NCBI RefSeq assembly: GCF_001311375.1
Contig: NZ_BBAS01000004.1
Span: forward strand, 1 to 64,000
Length of the DNA: 64,000 nt
Direction: 5' to 3'
Source of the DNA: Limosilactobacillus equigenerosi DSM 18793 = JCM 14505
Lineage (GTDB): Bacteria; Bacillota; Bacilli; Lactobacillales; Lactobacillaceae
In this document: positions 41,364 through 50,630 of the stretch, piece after piece
Layout of the letters: each line of letters starts with the position of its first letter
Position numbering within the stretch: position 1 is the stretch's first letter
Notes under the pieces: model-generated
Seen by the model: the letters and a program-made list of their open reading frames with translations, nothing else
What the model was told of the DNA's origin: nothing
Databases searched by the model: none
Translations under genes and position numbers: made by a program

Positions 41364-42066
41364 GCAACCAATCATCGCCTTAGATTTTCCGGACATGGCG
41401 ACGACCAAGCAGTTTTTGAGTCAGTTTCCAGCTGATGAACCATTATTCGTGAAGGTCGGCATGGAATTATATTATCAAGCGGGTCCCGATTTAATTCACT
41501 GGTTAAAAGCCCAAGGACATCGGATTTTCTTGGATTTAAAATGTCATGATATTCCGCATACGGTGTATCAAGCGATGAAAGTGATTGGACAACTCGGCGT
41601 GGATTTAACGAATGTCCATGCGGCCGGTGGGGTGGAAATGATGCGCCAAGCACAACAAGGCTTAGTGGCGGGGGCGCAGTTAGCGCACTTGCCCGTCCCC
41701 AAATTAATTGCGGTCACCCAGTTAACTTCGAGTGATGAGCAATTAGTTAAAAATGAACAACTTAGTCGGGTGTCGTTAGTTGACAGCGTCTTAAACTATG
41801 CGCAATTAACCCAGCAAGCCGGGTTAGCCGGGGTGGTCTGTTCAGCCCAGGAAGCGCCGGTGATTAAGGCGGGGACGAATGCGGATTTTTGGTGCGTCAC
41901 CCCAGGCATTCGTTTAGCTATGGACGCCAACCAAGATCAAAAACGGGTGATGACTCCGGGCGCAGCGGCTCAAAATCAAGCCACTGCAATTGTCGTCGGG
42001 CGTTCAATTACGCAGGCCGTTGATCCCGTGCAAGCCTATCAACAAGTATTACAGGAGTGGAATTAA
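41353..42066 (+). CDS. pyrF: Orotidine-5'-phosphate decarboxylase
   Basis: 237 residues. IALDFP at the N-terminus and the catalytic [13 protein letters not shown] (DxKxxDI) near 60, with [10 protein letters not shown] at the phosphate site. Last step in UMP synthesis. Confidence 0.95.
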   Translation: MQIKQPIIALDFPDMATTKQFLSQFPADEPLFVKVGMELYYQAGPDLIHWLKAQGHRIFLDLKCHDIPHTVYQAMKVIGQLGVDLTNVHAAGGVEMMRQAQQGLVAGAQLAHLPVPKLIAVTQLTSSDEQLVKNEQLSRVSLVDSVLNYAQLTQQAGLAGVVCSAQEAPVIKAGTNADFWCVTPGIRLAMDANQDQKRVMTPGAAAQNQATAIVVGRSITQAVDPVQAYQQVLQEWN

Positions 42067-42067
42067 T

Positions 42068-42688
42068 ATGAAAACCATTGCGAATCAATTATTGGAAATC
42101 GAGGCGGTTAAACTAGCCCCGGAGCATCCGTTTACGTGGGCCTCAGGCATCAAAAGCCCCATTTATTGTGATAATCGACTCACGATTTCGTATCCTAGCC
42201 TCCGGCGCGCGATTACGCAGGCCTTAGTTGACTTGATTCAAACCAATTGGCCGGCTGTTGAGGTGATTGCGGGGACGGCGACGGCCGGCATTCCGCAAGC
42301 GGCTTGGGTGGCGGAACAAATGAATTTACCCTTAGTCTATGTGCGCAGTCAACCGAAAGACCATGGCACGGGGCGGCAAGTCGAAGGGGTGTTACCGAAC
42401 CAGGCCAAGGTCGTATTAATTGACGATTTAATCTCAACTGGTGGATCAGTCTTAAAAGCGGCCCAAGGGGTACAAAATGATGGTGGTGAAGTGATTGGTG
42501 TAGCCGGCGTCTTTTCTTACCAATTAGCAGCGGCCACGACGAATTTTGCGGCGGCCGGGCTTGAGTGGGCAACGGTAACGAATTACACGGAGTTAATTGA
42601 ACAAGCGCAAGCAACTGGCTTAGTGACGACTGAGCAATTAGCCACGTTACACCAATGGCGAGCGGATCCAATGCATTGGCAAGCATGA
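42068..42688 (+). CDS. pyrE: Orotate phosphoribosyltransferase
   Basis: 206 residues with the PRPP motif VVLIDDLISTGGSVLKAA near 115 and FTWASGIKSPIYCDNR at the N-terminus. ATG 42068 is one base after the pyrF stop; longer readings into pyrF are not needed. Last gene of the operon. Confidence 0.95.
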   Translation: MKTIANQLLEIEAVKLAPEHPFTWASGIKSPIYCDNRLTISYPSLRRAITQALVDLIQTNWPAVEVIAGTATAGIPQAAWVAEQMNLPLVYVRSQPKDHGTGRQVEGVLPNQAKVVLIDDLISTGGSVLKAAQGVQNDGGEVIGVAGVFSYQLAAATTNFAAAGLEWATVTNYTELIEQAQATGLVTTEQLATLHQWRADPMHWQA

Positions 42689-42722
42689 GGCTGATTAAGT
42701 AATTGCAGATGATTAGAATTAT

Positions 42723-42759
42723 AAAAACCCAGCGATGAATTTGTTCACCGCTGGGTTTT
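42723..42759. terminator. Bidirectional terminator after pyrE
   Basis: AAAACCCAGCG/CGCTGGGTTTT with a T-run; also serves the convergent MFS gene. Confidence 0.9.
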
Positions 42760-42770
42760 AAGTTAATTAA

Positions 42771-44206
42771 TTATTTAAAATCATCTGGTGTGATATCATG
42801 GCCTTCTTCAGCCGGCTTCCCGCTTAAGAAGAAGGAGAGGACAAAGGCAATCACAATTAAGGCTAACGTGAAGTAAAGACCGACGTGCACCCCATTGGCG
42901 GCCTTGGCAGCGACTGATCCGTGACCAGTCGCAATCCCAAACCCAAGACAACTAGTAGCGATGGCCGTCGCTAAGGCCCCAACCACTTGTTGCAAGGTGT
43001 TCATAATTGTACTACCATCACCAGCTTCCGGTCCTTGTAAAGCGCTTAAAGCACTCGTTTGACTTGGTGACATTGCCATTGGCGCCCCAATCATCATGAT
43101 GACATGGGCTAAGATAACGAGCCAAACTGGCGCGCTTGCTGGCGCCATGATTAAGATCAAGACCCCGATGAAGGCAATGATAAAACCAAGGACAGCAAGG
43201 CGTTTAGCCCCAAATTGTTCGTAGGAACGACCAGCGACCCCGGACGTAATGGCGTTCACAATCCCACCAGGAAGCATAACCATCCCAGTCATTGCTACTG
43301 GCAGTAACATCGCATTTTGGATGAATTGCGGTAATAAGAACATCGCGGATAAGATAATCCCAAAGTCGAGCATGACGACGGCGACCCCAAGCGCAAATTG
43401 CTCATTCTTCATCACGCGTAAGTTTAAGACGGGGTGTTCTAAGCGAAGTTGGCGCCGCGTGTAGAGGATTAAGACAATGACTCCGATGATTAAACTAGCA
43501 ATCACGAGGGGGGAACCCCAACCTTGTTCACCAGCTAAGGAAGCCCCAGCCACTAATCCAGAGAAGCCAATGATTGATTCACAAATTGATAACACATCGA
43601 CGTGAGGCTTCGTTAATTCATTGACGTTCTTTAAACCAGCGAGCGTTAAGATTAACGCAATTGCTAAGATAATCGCAAAAATCCAGAAAATCCAACGCCA
43701 AGAGCTTACCCCTAAGATAATCCCAGTTAACGTTGGTCCAATCGCTGGAGCAAACATGATGACGAGGGCGAGCATCCCATTAACGGCCCCCAGTTTTTGC
43801 GGTGGGAAAATTAGCATCGCCGTCGCAAACATCATGGGTAAGATTAACCCGGTCCCAATCCCTTGGATCATTCGACCCGTTAAGACAATCGCAAAATTAG
43901 GGGCCGTGGCTGAAATGACTGATCCTAAAATAAAGGCGATGAGGGCGAAGCTCACGACTTGACGCGTTGAGAACCACTTGGAAATGATCCCCGTTAACGG
44001 CATGATAATCCCAATGACCAGCATGTAACCAGTGATTAACCATTGAATCGTCGCTGTTGATGTATGAAAAGCATTCACTAATTGCGGCACCGCAATATTA
44101 AGGGAAGTTTCACTAAACATTCCCACGAACGCCCCGAGGAGCATCCCGGCCATGGAAAACCATGGAGATCAACTTCAACGCGAGCGCGTAAAACATTTTG
44201 TTGCAT
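42771..44206 (-). CDS. MFS drug:H+ antiporter (DHA2/EmrB-QacA type)
   Basis: About 478 residues with roughly 14 membrane segments. Motif A-like and motif C segments are present: SETSLNIAVPQLVNAFH near the start, GRMIQGIGTGLILP, and IMFAPAIGPTLTGIILG (antiporter motif). The start is ATG 44206; one T is missing near 44172 between MQQNVLRARVEVDLHG and the first membrane segment. Likely exports drugs or organic compounds; substrate unknown. Single-gene unit, divergent from the antiporter gene. Confidence 0.85.
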
Positions 44207-44358
44207 GATTGTTTCTCTCCCGTTCTCTTAATATAATTTAAAATCACAACTTGATTACTTTAACATAAAGGATGAACTTTTCGTAAGTTCTTTTTTCGAA
44301 GTTTATCAATGAATTTTGTTATGATAGAAAGAGAAAAATTAATGAAAGGAGACAAATT

Positions 44359-45947
44359 TTGGTTAGTATTGCGAACTTGTTAATTCTAGTGTTAGCCACC
44401 ACGATGGCCTTAGTCATCCAACGCGGCTGGTTACATCGGATTGCGGTTAATTATATTGCGTTAGCCATGGGAATTTTAATTGCGGTCATCCCGTGGTTGA
44501 ATCATCACGTCACGGCTTTTAACGAAACCGTGTTTATGGGGGGATTAGTGGCGCCATTGTTGTTTTTCGACGGAAAGGAAATGCGCTTAGGAGAGGTCCG
44601 GCAACAAGTCAAACCAATCGTGGGCATGACGGTGGTGATGGCCTTGTTAGCGCTCTTGGCAACTGGATTTACGTTGCGGGGAGTGTTTGGGTTTAGCTTG
44701 CCCTTAGCCTTTTTATTGGCCGCGATTAGTATTCCCACTGATGCAACGGCCACCGGTGCCGTTGCCCAAGGGGTACAATTACCCCCGCGGGCGGTCTTAA
44801 ATTTAAAATTAGAGTCCTTGTTTAATGATGCGTCAGGGCTGATTTTAATGAGTATGGCCTTGGAGTGGTTTCACCAGGGAGAGATTAATTATCAAGGCAC
44901 GGCCTGGTCATTTGTCTATGCCGCTGTTGGTGGTGTCATTTTTGGTTGGCTAGTGGCCTGGGGGTTATTAGTCGTGCGGCATCATTTGCATAATGCCGAT
45001 ACCAACTTTACTAACTCATTAGCTAATAATGGGACGCCAGTGAAAGTGTTACTATTGCTGACCCCATTCCTAGTTTACTTTGGGGCGGAACATTTCCATT
45101 TGTCGGGCATCATCGCGGTGGTGGTCGCCGGGTTAGTGGGTAATACCGAAGACGAACGAAACCGCTTAGTTAATCCAGCCTTAGCGTATGACAATCAACG
45201 CTTAATCGCTAGTTTACAAGAATTAATGAATGGGTCGGTATTTGTCATTTTAGGGGTGGTACTAGTTCGGACTATCATGAATGATCGAATTACGTATGGC
45301 TCGTGGACTTGGATTTGGGTTGGCATCGTTTTATACTCGTGAATTTAGTGATTCGACTCGGATATGCCAAATGGGGCCTGCACCAGACGATGTCAGAAGC
45401 GTGGATTTTTGCCTTCGGTGGAGTGCATGGAACGGTGACGTTAGCCTTAGTGATGATGACCGAGCGGGCCCAGTTGCCAGCGCAATGGTTTAATTTGTTG
45501 ATTATGGCGGAGAGCGTCTTGATTGGCTTGAGTTTAATCGTCCCAACGTTAGTCTTTAAGTGGTTGTTACCAGCGGATGTTTCTGAGACTGAACAAACCC
45601 AAGAGGTAAATCGGTTACGGCAAGGAATGGTGAATCATGCTCGGCAGCGCTTAAACGAAATTTATGTTCCCTTGGCCATGCGCCACCGGTTAGAAGAGGA
45701 TCTGACGGCGCAATTGGGAGCGACGTCGATGAAAAATTTAGCGCATCAATGGCATGAAACGAGTCATGCCACCGAATTAAGTCAGCCCGAACAAATTATG
45801 CTCGGGGATTTGTACAATTTTATCTTTAATGAAGAATTACAATATTTAGAAATGGTTGAATATCAAGAAGTTAAGTATCGCCAAGTGGTCAAAATTTTAT
45901 CCCAAGAAGTTATGTTAGCTGCGGTGGTGGTGGCGCAAGAAGGGTAA
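44359..45947 (+). CDS. CPA1-family Na+(K+)/H+ antiporter
   Basis: About 529 residues after repair: 11-12 membrane segments and a cytoplasmic C-terminal tail. The family ND motif is in LESLFNDASGLILMS near 155. TTG start at 44359 after AAAGGAG. A missing T near 45334 (4 of 5 expected, GTTTTATA) breaks it near residue 325. Likely pH or sodium homeostasis. Confidence 0.86.
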
Positions 45948-46035
45948 GGATTAAAGTCACTTTGTCGATATAGTGAAAATGGAAGAAAATTGGTATAATT
46001 AAACCTTAATTAAGCATATGGGAGGAGCTATTAGA

Positions 46036-46326
46036 ATGAAGGTTTGTGCAAACTGTGGTGGGAAAATAAAGTCACGACAAAATTTTTGTCCAACATGCGG
46101 TCAAGTTGCGCAATTAGTAGTAGTAGATCGAGGCGCGGCTCGCTGGGCTGTTTTAGGTTTTATTTGTCCGGTGCTAGGAGCAATTCTTTATTTGATTTGG
46201 CATAAGCGTCGGCCCAACACAGCTAAGTCAGCAGGGCTGGGGGCGTTAATTAGTGTCGGCTGGGTAGTTAGTATCATGTTAATGGTGGTAGTTGGAATCA
46301 CAATTGGATTGGAGGTTGTGGAATAA
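46036..46326 (+). CDS. Zinc-ribbon membrane protein
   Basis: 96 residues: an N-terminal zinc ribbon of two CxxC pairs (CANCGGKIKSRQNFCPTCGQ) followed by two membrane segments (LGFICPVLGAILYLIW and ALISVGWVVSIMLMVVVGITI). GGGAGGAG precedes ATG 46036; a TATAAT box is at 45994-45999. The next gene starts directly at its stop. Function unknown. Confidence 0.75.
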   Translation: MKVCANCGGKIKSRQNFCPTCGQVAQLVVVDRGAARWAVLGFICPVLGAILYLIWHKRRPNTAKSAGLGALISVGWVVSIMLMVVVGITIGLEVVE

Positions 46327-46864
46327 GTGGAAAACACAACGCAACGGCCAATGTGGTTTCAATCAAAACGAATTTGGGTCACAATAATTATTATTTTAGG
46401 GAGCTTGTCAGTCTTGATAGGAGTATTGGCTACAATTGACACGGTCGATAGTAGTTTACATGATCCCTCGCAGCGGATGCCGGGGCATGCATATTATTTA
46501 AAGACTGGTGATCGAGAATCTGATCAGGAAAAAAAATGTATCTTGTCTTTAATATTGATGGTCAATCATTGTTAATGGTTAAGGGGCATCGTCTTCAATC
46601 AATTGCGTTAGCTGGCGATGAAGATGTATTTAAACAGGCGGTTTCGAATCCGAAGCGTTTAACGTATAAATTTAATGAATCAGGGACCACGTTAACGGCG
46701 AAAATCCGGATGGGAAAAGGGAAATTAACGTTTTCAAGCTTAAAAATATTAAATTCAAAGGTGATACGGCGACTGCGACGATGTCAAACGATTTGATTGA
46801 TCATATTTATGAACGACCAGTTAACAATGATAAAGTAGAATTAGTAGAATTAAAGCATCCATAA
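46327..46864 (+). CDS. Membrane-anchored protein of unknown function
   Basis: About 179 residues after repair, GTG start adjoining the stop of the zinc-ribbon gene. One membrane segment (IWVTIIIILGSLSVLIGVLATI) and an extracytoplasmic domain with YLVFNIDGQSLLMVKGHRL and ESGTTLTAKIRMGKGKLTF, a beta-rich pattern resembling lipoprotein-like DUF families. Breaks near 46537 (run of 8 A, 9 expected) and 46745 (5 A, 6 expected); the end is KVELVELKHP. No function proposed. Confidence 0.6.
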
Positions 46865-46869
46865 GAACT

Positions 46870-46900
46870 AAAAAGGCTCGCCAATCGGCGAGCCTTTTTA
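46870..46900. terminator. Bidirectional terminator
   Basis: AAAAAGGCTCGCC/GGCGAGCCTTTTT hairpin, followed by the convergent mscL. Confidence 0.9.
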
Positions 46901-46933
46901 TAGAGTTAAGATAATGCGAACTTAGGAGTTAAA

Positions 46934-47326
46934 TTACTTCTTTTCAAGTAATTCGACAATTTGCTTCAAGTAGTCTTCAGACGTTGGTTCGGGATCCTTT
47001 TCGTCTTCAGCTTCTTGTTCAACCACTAAAGCAGCTGCCTTAGCCATGGCCGTGTTGATGGCCTTCATCATTAAGAAGACCACGAAAGCGATGATTAAGA
47101 AGTTGATGACTGAGTTTAAGAATTCACCGTACTTAAATGTTGCTTCCCCCACCTTAAAGACAAGGTTGGATAAATCAATCTTCCCAAGGAAAATCCCGAT
47201 TAATGGGTTGATTAAGTTGGTAACTAATGAGTTAACGATGGCCGTGAAGGCTGACCCAATGATCACCCCAACAGCCAGGTCCATTACATTACCGCGCATA
47301 ATAAAATCACGAAATTCTTTTAACAT
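46934..47326 (-). CDS. mscL: Large-conductance mechanosensitive channel
   Basis: 130 residues, intact. FIMRGNVMDLAVGVIIGSAFTAIVNSLV (helix M1 with the gate) in pieces near the start, second membrane helix near 68-88, and an acidic C-terminal bundle ending in VELLEKK. Releases solutes at osmotic downshock. GGAG upstream of ATG 47326. Confidence 0.95.
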   Translation of the reverse strand: MLKEFRDFIMRGNVMDLAVGVIIGSAFTAIVNSLVTNLINPLIGIFLGKIDLSNLVFKVGEATFKYGEFLNSVINFLIIAFVVFLMMKAINTAMAKAAALVVEQEAEDEKDPEPTSEDYLKQIVELLEKK

Positions 47327-47345
47327 ATTTGTACTCCTTCACTAG

Positions 47346-47365
47346 ATATATATATATATATATAT
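47346..47365. repeat. (AT)10 microsatellite upstream of mscL
   Basis: Uninterrupted AT dinucleotides, ending 20 bases before the mscL start codon. Confidence 0.9.
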
Positions 47366-47527
47366 TCACAACAGATAATAATTTATCAAAATAATAACGA
47401 TTACGCAATAGTTTCGGCATAAAAAATTCAAATTTAACAAAAATACGGCATCAAGCGCGATTGCTAGCCGGTTAATCGAAAGTTTGCTATCATGGAAACA
47501 GTGATTTTAACGGAGGAATTAGACATC

Positions 47528-48700
47528 ATGAATGAACGAATTTATGTTGATAATGCAGGGACAACGATGATGGCGCCAAGTGTCATTCAAGCCATGACCC
47601 ATGCGATGGAAGATACCTTTGGTAATGCCTCGACGACGACCTTTTACGGGCGCCAAGCCAAACAAGTTTTGGAAGATAGTCGCCATTATTTAGCCACCAC
47701 CATTAATGCCCAATTTGATGATGAAATTGTCTTCACTAGTGGGGGAACTGAAAGTGATAATACGGTCATTAAGCAAGTCGCAGCAGCGCGACAAGCCGAA
47801 GGAAAACATATTATTACGACCGCGATCGAACATGAAGCCGTCTTACGGCCATTAGCGGATTTAGAGCAACAAGGCTTTGAAGTGACGTATTTACCGGTTG
47901 ATGAAAATGGCCAAATTAATCTGAATGATTTAAAGGCGGCGTTACGCGATGATACGATTTTAGTTTCAATTATGACGGTAAATAACGAAGTAGGGAGCTT
48001 ATTGCCAATTCATGAAATTGGGGCAATGTTGGCGGATTCGAATGCCTGGTTCCATACGGATGCCGTGCAAGCTTATGGCGCCGTGCCAATTGACGTCCAA
48101 GCCGATCAAATTGATTTTCTCTCCGTTTCGGCGCATAAAATTAATGGCCCAAAGATGATGGGGATGCTCTACCGGCGCCGGGGCCGGAATCTGCCATCCT
48201 TTGTCCGTGGCGGTGATCAAGAATTAAAGCGACGCGCTGGAACCGAAAATGTCCCGGGGGTAGTCGGTTTAGCCACGGCCGCCAAGCTGCACTTTGACAA
48301 TTTTGATGCCGATGTGGCTTTATTTCAATCATTGAAGCATCGACTCGTTAAGGGGCTGGAAGCAGCTGGCGTTGACTTTGAAATTAATGGTCATTTAACT
48401 GATCAGATGGCGCCACAAACGATTAGTATCTGGTTTAAAGGGGTGCCCAATGATGCGCTGTTAACGAACTTAGACCTTGATGGCGTGATTGCGGCGGCTG
48501 GGTCAGCTTGTACGTCGGGGTCATTAGATCCCTCCCACGTCTTAGTGGCGATGTTCGGGGAAGATAGTCCGCGGGTTTGGGAAACATTACGGTTTAGCTT
48601 CGGAATTACCAACACAACTGGCGAAATTGAACATTTAGTCGCGACGATTGCTAAACACGTGGCCCGCTTGCAACATGTTGGTGATCGGGGGCAACGATAA
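47528..48700 (+). CDS. Cysteine desulfurase, IscS/NifS family
   Basis: 390 residues, PLP enzyme releasing sulfur from cysteine. FTSGGTESDN near 75, the HTDAVQAYG loop near 175, the PLP lysine in SVSAHKINGPKM near 203 and the sulfur-accepting Cys in AAGSACTSGSLDPSHV near 327. ATG 47528 after GGAGG. Usually such genes pair with thiI/mnmA or an iscU; here the start of an asparaginase gene overlaps its stop by one base. Confidence 0.87.
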   Translation: MNERIYVDNAGTTMMAPSVIQAMTHAMEDTFGNASTTTFYGRQAKQVLEDSRHYLATTINAQFDDEIVFTSGGTESDNTVIKQVAAARQAEGKHIITTAIEHEAVLRPLADLEQQGFEVTYLPVDENGQINLNDLKAALRDDTILVSIMTVNNEVGSLLPIHEIGAMLADSNAWFHTDAVQAYGAVPIDVQADQIDFLSVSAHKINGPKMMGMLYRRRGRNLPSFVRGGDQELKRRAGTENVPGVVGLATAAKLHFDNFDADVALFQSLKHRLVKGLEAAGVDFEINGHLTDQMAPQTISIWFKGVPNDALLTNLDLDGVIAAAGSACTSGSLDPSHVLVAMFGEDSPRVWETLRFSFGITNTTGEIEHLVATIAKHVARLQHVGDRGQR

Positions 48701-49698
48701 TGACCCAACCTAAATTATTATTACTGTCCACGGGAGGGACGATTGCTTCGGTGGCGTCTGATAGTGGGCTGGCGCCGGGGGCCAATGGCGCGGAGTTAGT
48801 CCGGACGTTAGGTGAGATGCCATTTGATCTCACGATTAAGGATATTTTGCATCTTGATTCATCGAATATTCAGCCGGAAGATTGGCAATTAATTGCCAAA
48901 ACGGTTTACGAGGAACGCTTGCATTATGACGGCATCGTGATTACTCACGGCACCGACACGATGGCATACACCGCCTCAATGTTATCGTTCATGCTCCAAC
49001 AAATTGAAATTCCGGTCATTATTACGGGAAGTCAGGTCCCAATTAATGTCGTCCTTAGTGATGCCCAAGATAATTTGCGCTTAGCCTTTAGTGCGGCGTT
49101 AACGAAGCATCCCGGGGTGTTTGTGGCGTTTGATGGTAAAATCATGCGGGGGGCGCGGAGTGTGAAGGTCCGGACAACGGATTTCAATGCCTTTGAAAGT
49201 GTTAATTTCCCGCCGGTGGCAACGGTGACGTCGGATGGGTTAGTTTATCGACCAGAATTAATGCGCGATGAATTAACGAAACCTTGTCAATTACAGGCGA
49301 CCGTGGAAACGCAAGTGGCATTAATTAAATTATTCCCAGGCTTTGATCCACAAATGCTGTACTCGATGGTTGAACATGGCTGTCGTGGTATTGTGATTGA
49401 AGGGTATGGACTGGGTGGGATGAACTTTATCCGGCGCAATTTGGTAGCCGTAGTCGGTGACTTGATTGCCCAAGGCATCCCCGTGGTGGCAACGAGTCAA
49501 TGTTTGTATGAACGCAGTGACTTGACTAAGTATGAAGTTGGCCGCGAAGCCTTATTAAAAGGGGCGATTAGCGCTCATGATATGACCTCGGAAAGTGCGA
49601 TTACGAAATTAATGTGGGCGCTTGGTCAAGGCATGGATTTAGCGGCAGTAAAGCAGGTCTTTGAACAGGACTTGGTTGGTGAGGTGACACTTAATTAG
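48700..49698 (+). CDS. ansA: L-asparaginase, type I
   Basis: 332 residues. First active-site region LLLSTGGTIASVAS with the catalytic Thr near 14, second ITHGTDTMAYTASML near 88 (Thr-Asp), and a downstream GSQVPI. No signal peptide, so cytoplasmic; hydrolyses asparagine to aspartate and ammonia. Overlaps the desulfurase stop by one base. TAG stop is directly followed by element B copy 3. Confidence 0.92.
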   Translation: MTQPKLLLLSTGGTIASVASDSGLAPGANGAELVRTLGEMPFDLTIKDILHLDSSNIQPEDWQLIAKTVYEERLHYDGIVITHGTDTMAYTASMLSFMLQQIEIPVIITGSQVPINVVLSDAQDNLRLAFSAALTKHPGVFVAFDGKIMRGARSVKVRTTDFNAFESVNFPPVATVTSDGLVYRPELMRDELTKPCQLQATVETQVALIKLFPGFDPQMLYSMVEHGCRGIVIEGYGLGGMNFIRRNLVAVVGDLIAQGIPVVATSQCLYERSDLTKYEVGREALLKGAISAHDMTSESAITKLMWALGQGMDLAAVKQVFEQDLVGEVTLN

Positions 49699-49817
49699 GT
49701 CGTGAGGCGGACGTTAAAACCGCCGTATCATACGTTGAAACTGGCGTTGGCGGATAGGATATCCGGCGGCGTCAGTTTTTCGTTATGACTAGGTGGTTGT
49801 CCGCCGAACGAAGTTAC
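49699..49817 (+). repeat. Element B, copy 3
   Basis: GTCGTGAGGCGGACGTTAAA onward, ending GAACGAAGTTAC; close to copy 2 in its first 60 bases. Pairs: GGCGG/CCGCC within the first 30 bases, GGCGGAC with GTCCGCC across the element, and an inner AACTGGCG/CGTCAGTT. Followed by AAGCTGCCG as after copy 2. Confidence 0.75.
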
Positions 49818-49832
49818 AAAGCTGCCGTCGAA

Positions 49833-49866
49833 AAACCCGGAGCATGGAAAGTCCACGCTCCGGGTT
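49833..49866. terminator. Bidirectional terminator
   Basis: AACCCGGAGC/GCTCCGGGTT hairpin with apex TGGA/TCCA between ansA and the convergent DUF554 gene. Confidence 0.82.
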
Positions 49867-49873
49867 CATTAGT

Positions 49874-50545
49874 TTACACAAATAAGAAATAAATCATCGG
49901 AATTAAAAGGGCTGGTAACATATCAACTGTTTTAAATTCGCGAATTTTAAGTAATGACAGGCCCGCTGCCATGACCATAAAACCACCAACAACTGACATT
50001 TCGACAACAAGGGATTGGGAGAAATAGCTGGCGGATAAGTATTTGGTAACAAAGAAAATAAAACTAAACCAAACAAAAATAATGGGGGTTTCTAACAGCA
50101 TCCCAATTCCGAAGCTGGCCCCAAAAATAATGGCACAAACAAAGGAGAGGGCGGCGTTGGTAAACAACATCGTGGTGTTACCGGTTGACGCCGCGGTTAC
50201 GGGGCCGAGAATTGCTAAGGCGCCAATTCCATCGAGGAAACTGGCGGTGGCGACTCCTTCACCAAGACCAGATTTAAAATGACGATTAATCCAGCCAGTG
50301 GCCCGATCGTTTAATTGTAAGAATGTTCCGAATGGTATCCCAACGGCTAAACTGACCACAAATAACAAAGGATACTTACTAGCGGACATATTTGAGACGA
50401 TGGTTTGAATTCCCACCCCCATGGCGAGCAGCCCGATGGATTGCCACAGGGCATCAATATATTTATCATTTAATTTTTGCTTGAATGCCCAACCAACGAG
50501 CGTTCCAATCACAATGGCGGCAACATTTGCCCAAATTCCAATCAT
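49874..50545 (-). CDS. DUF554-family membrane protein
   Basis: 223 residues, six or seven membrane segments. N-terminal IGIWANVAAIVIGTLVGWAFK and ASFLDGIGALAILGP are characteristic of DUF554 (YdfK/YqgA-type). Transport or structural role unknown. Start ATG 50545 with TTGGAGG. Between two terminators, so a single-gene unit. Confidence 0.82.
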   Translation of the reverse strand: MIGIWANVAAIVIGTLVGWAFKQKLNDKYIDALWQSIGLLAMGVGIQTIVSNMSASKYPLLFVVSLAVGIPFGTFLQLNDRATGWINRHFKSGLGEGVATASFLDGIGALAILGPVTAASTGNTTMLFTNAALSFVCAIIFGASFGIGMLLETPIIFVWFSFIFFVTKYLSASYFSQSLVVEMSVVGGFMVMAAGLSLLKIREFKTVDMLPALLIPMIYFLFV

Positions 50546-50590
50546 GCAAAAACCTCCAATCGCTTAATAATATGCTAATTCTACCGAATA

Positions 50591-50623
50591 AACCCCGTTG
50601 GGTCAATGGACCGCAACGGGGTT
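50591..50623. terminator. Terminator of the CPBP gene
   Basis: AAACCCCGTTG/CAACGGGGTTT with TCC/GGA-containing apex, just after the 50631 stop codon. Confidence 0.85.
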
Positions 50624-50630
50624 TAAATCA

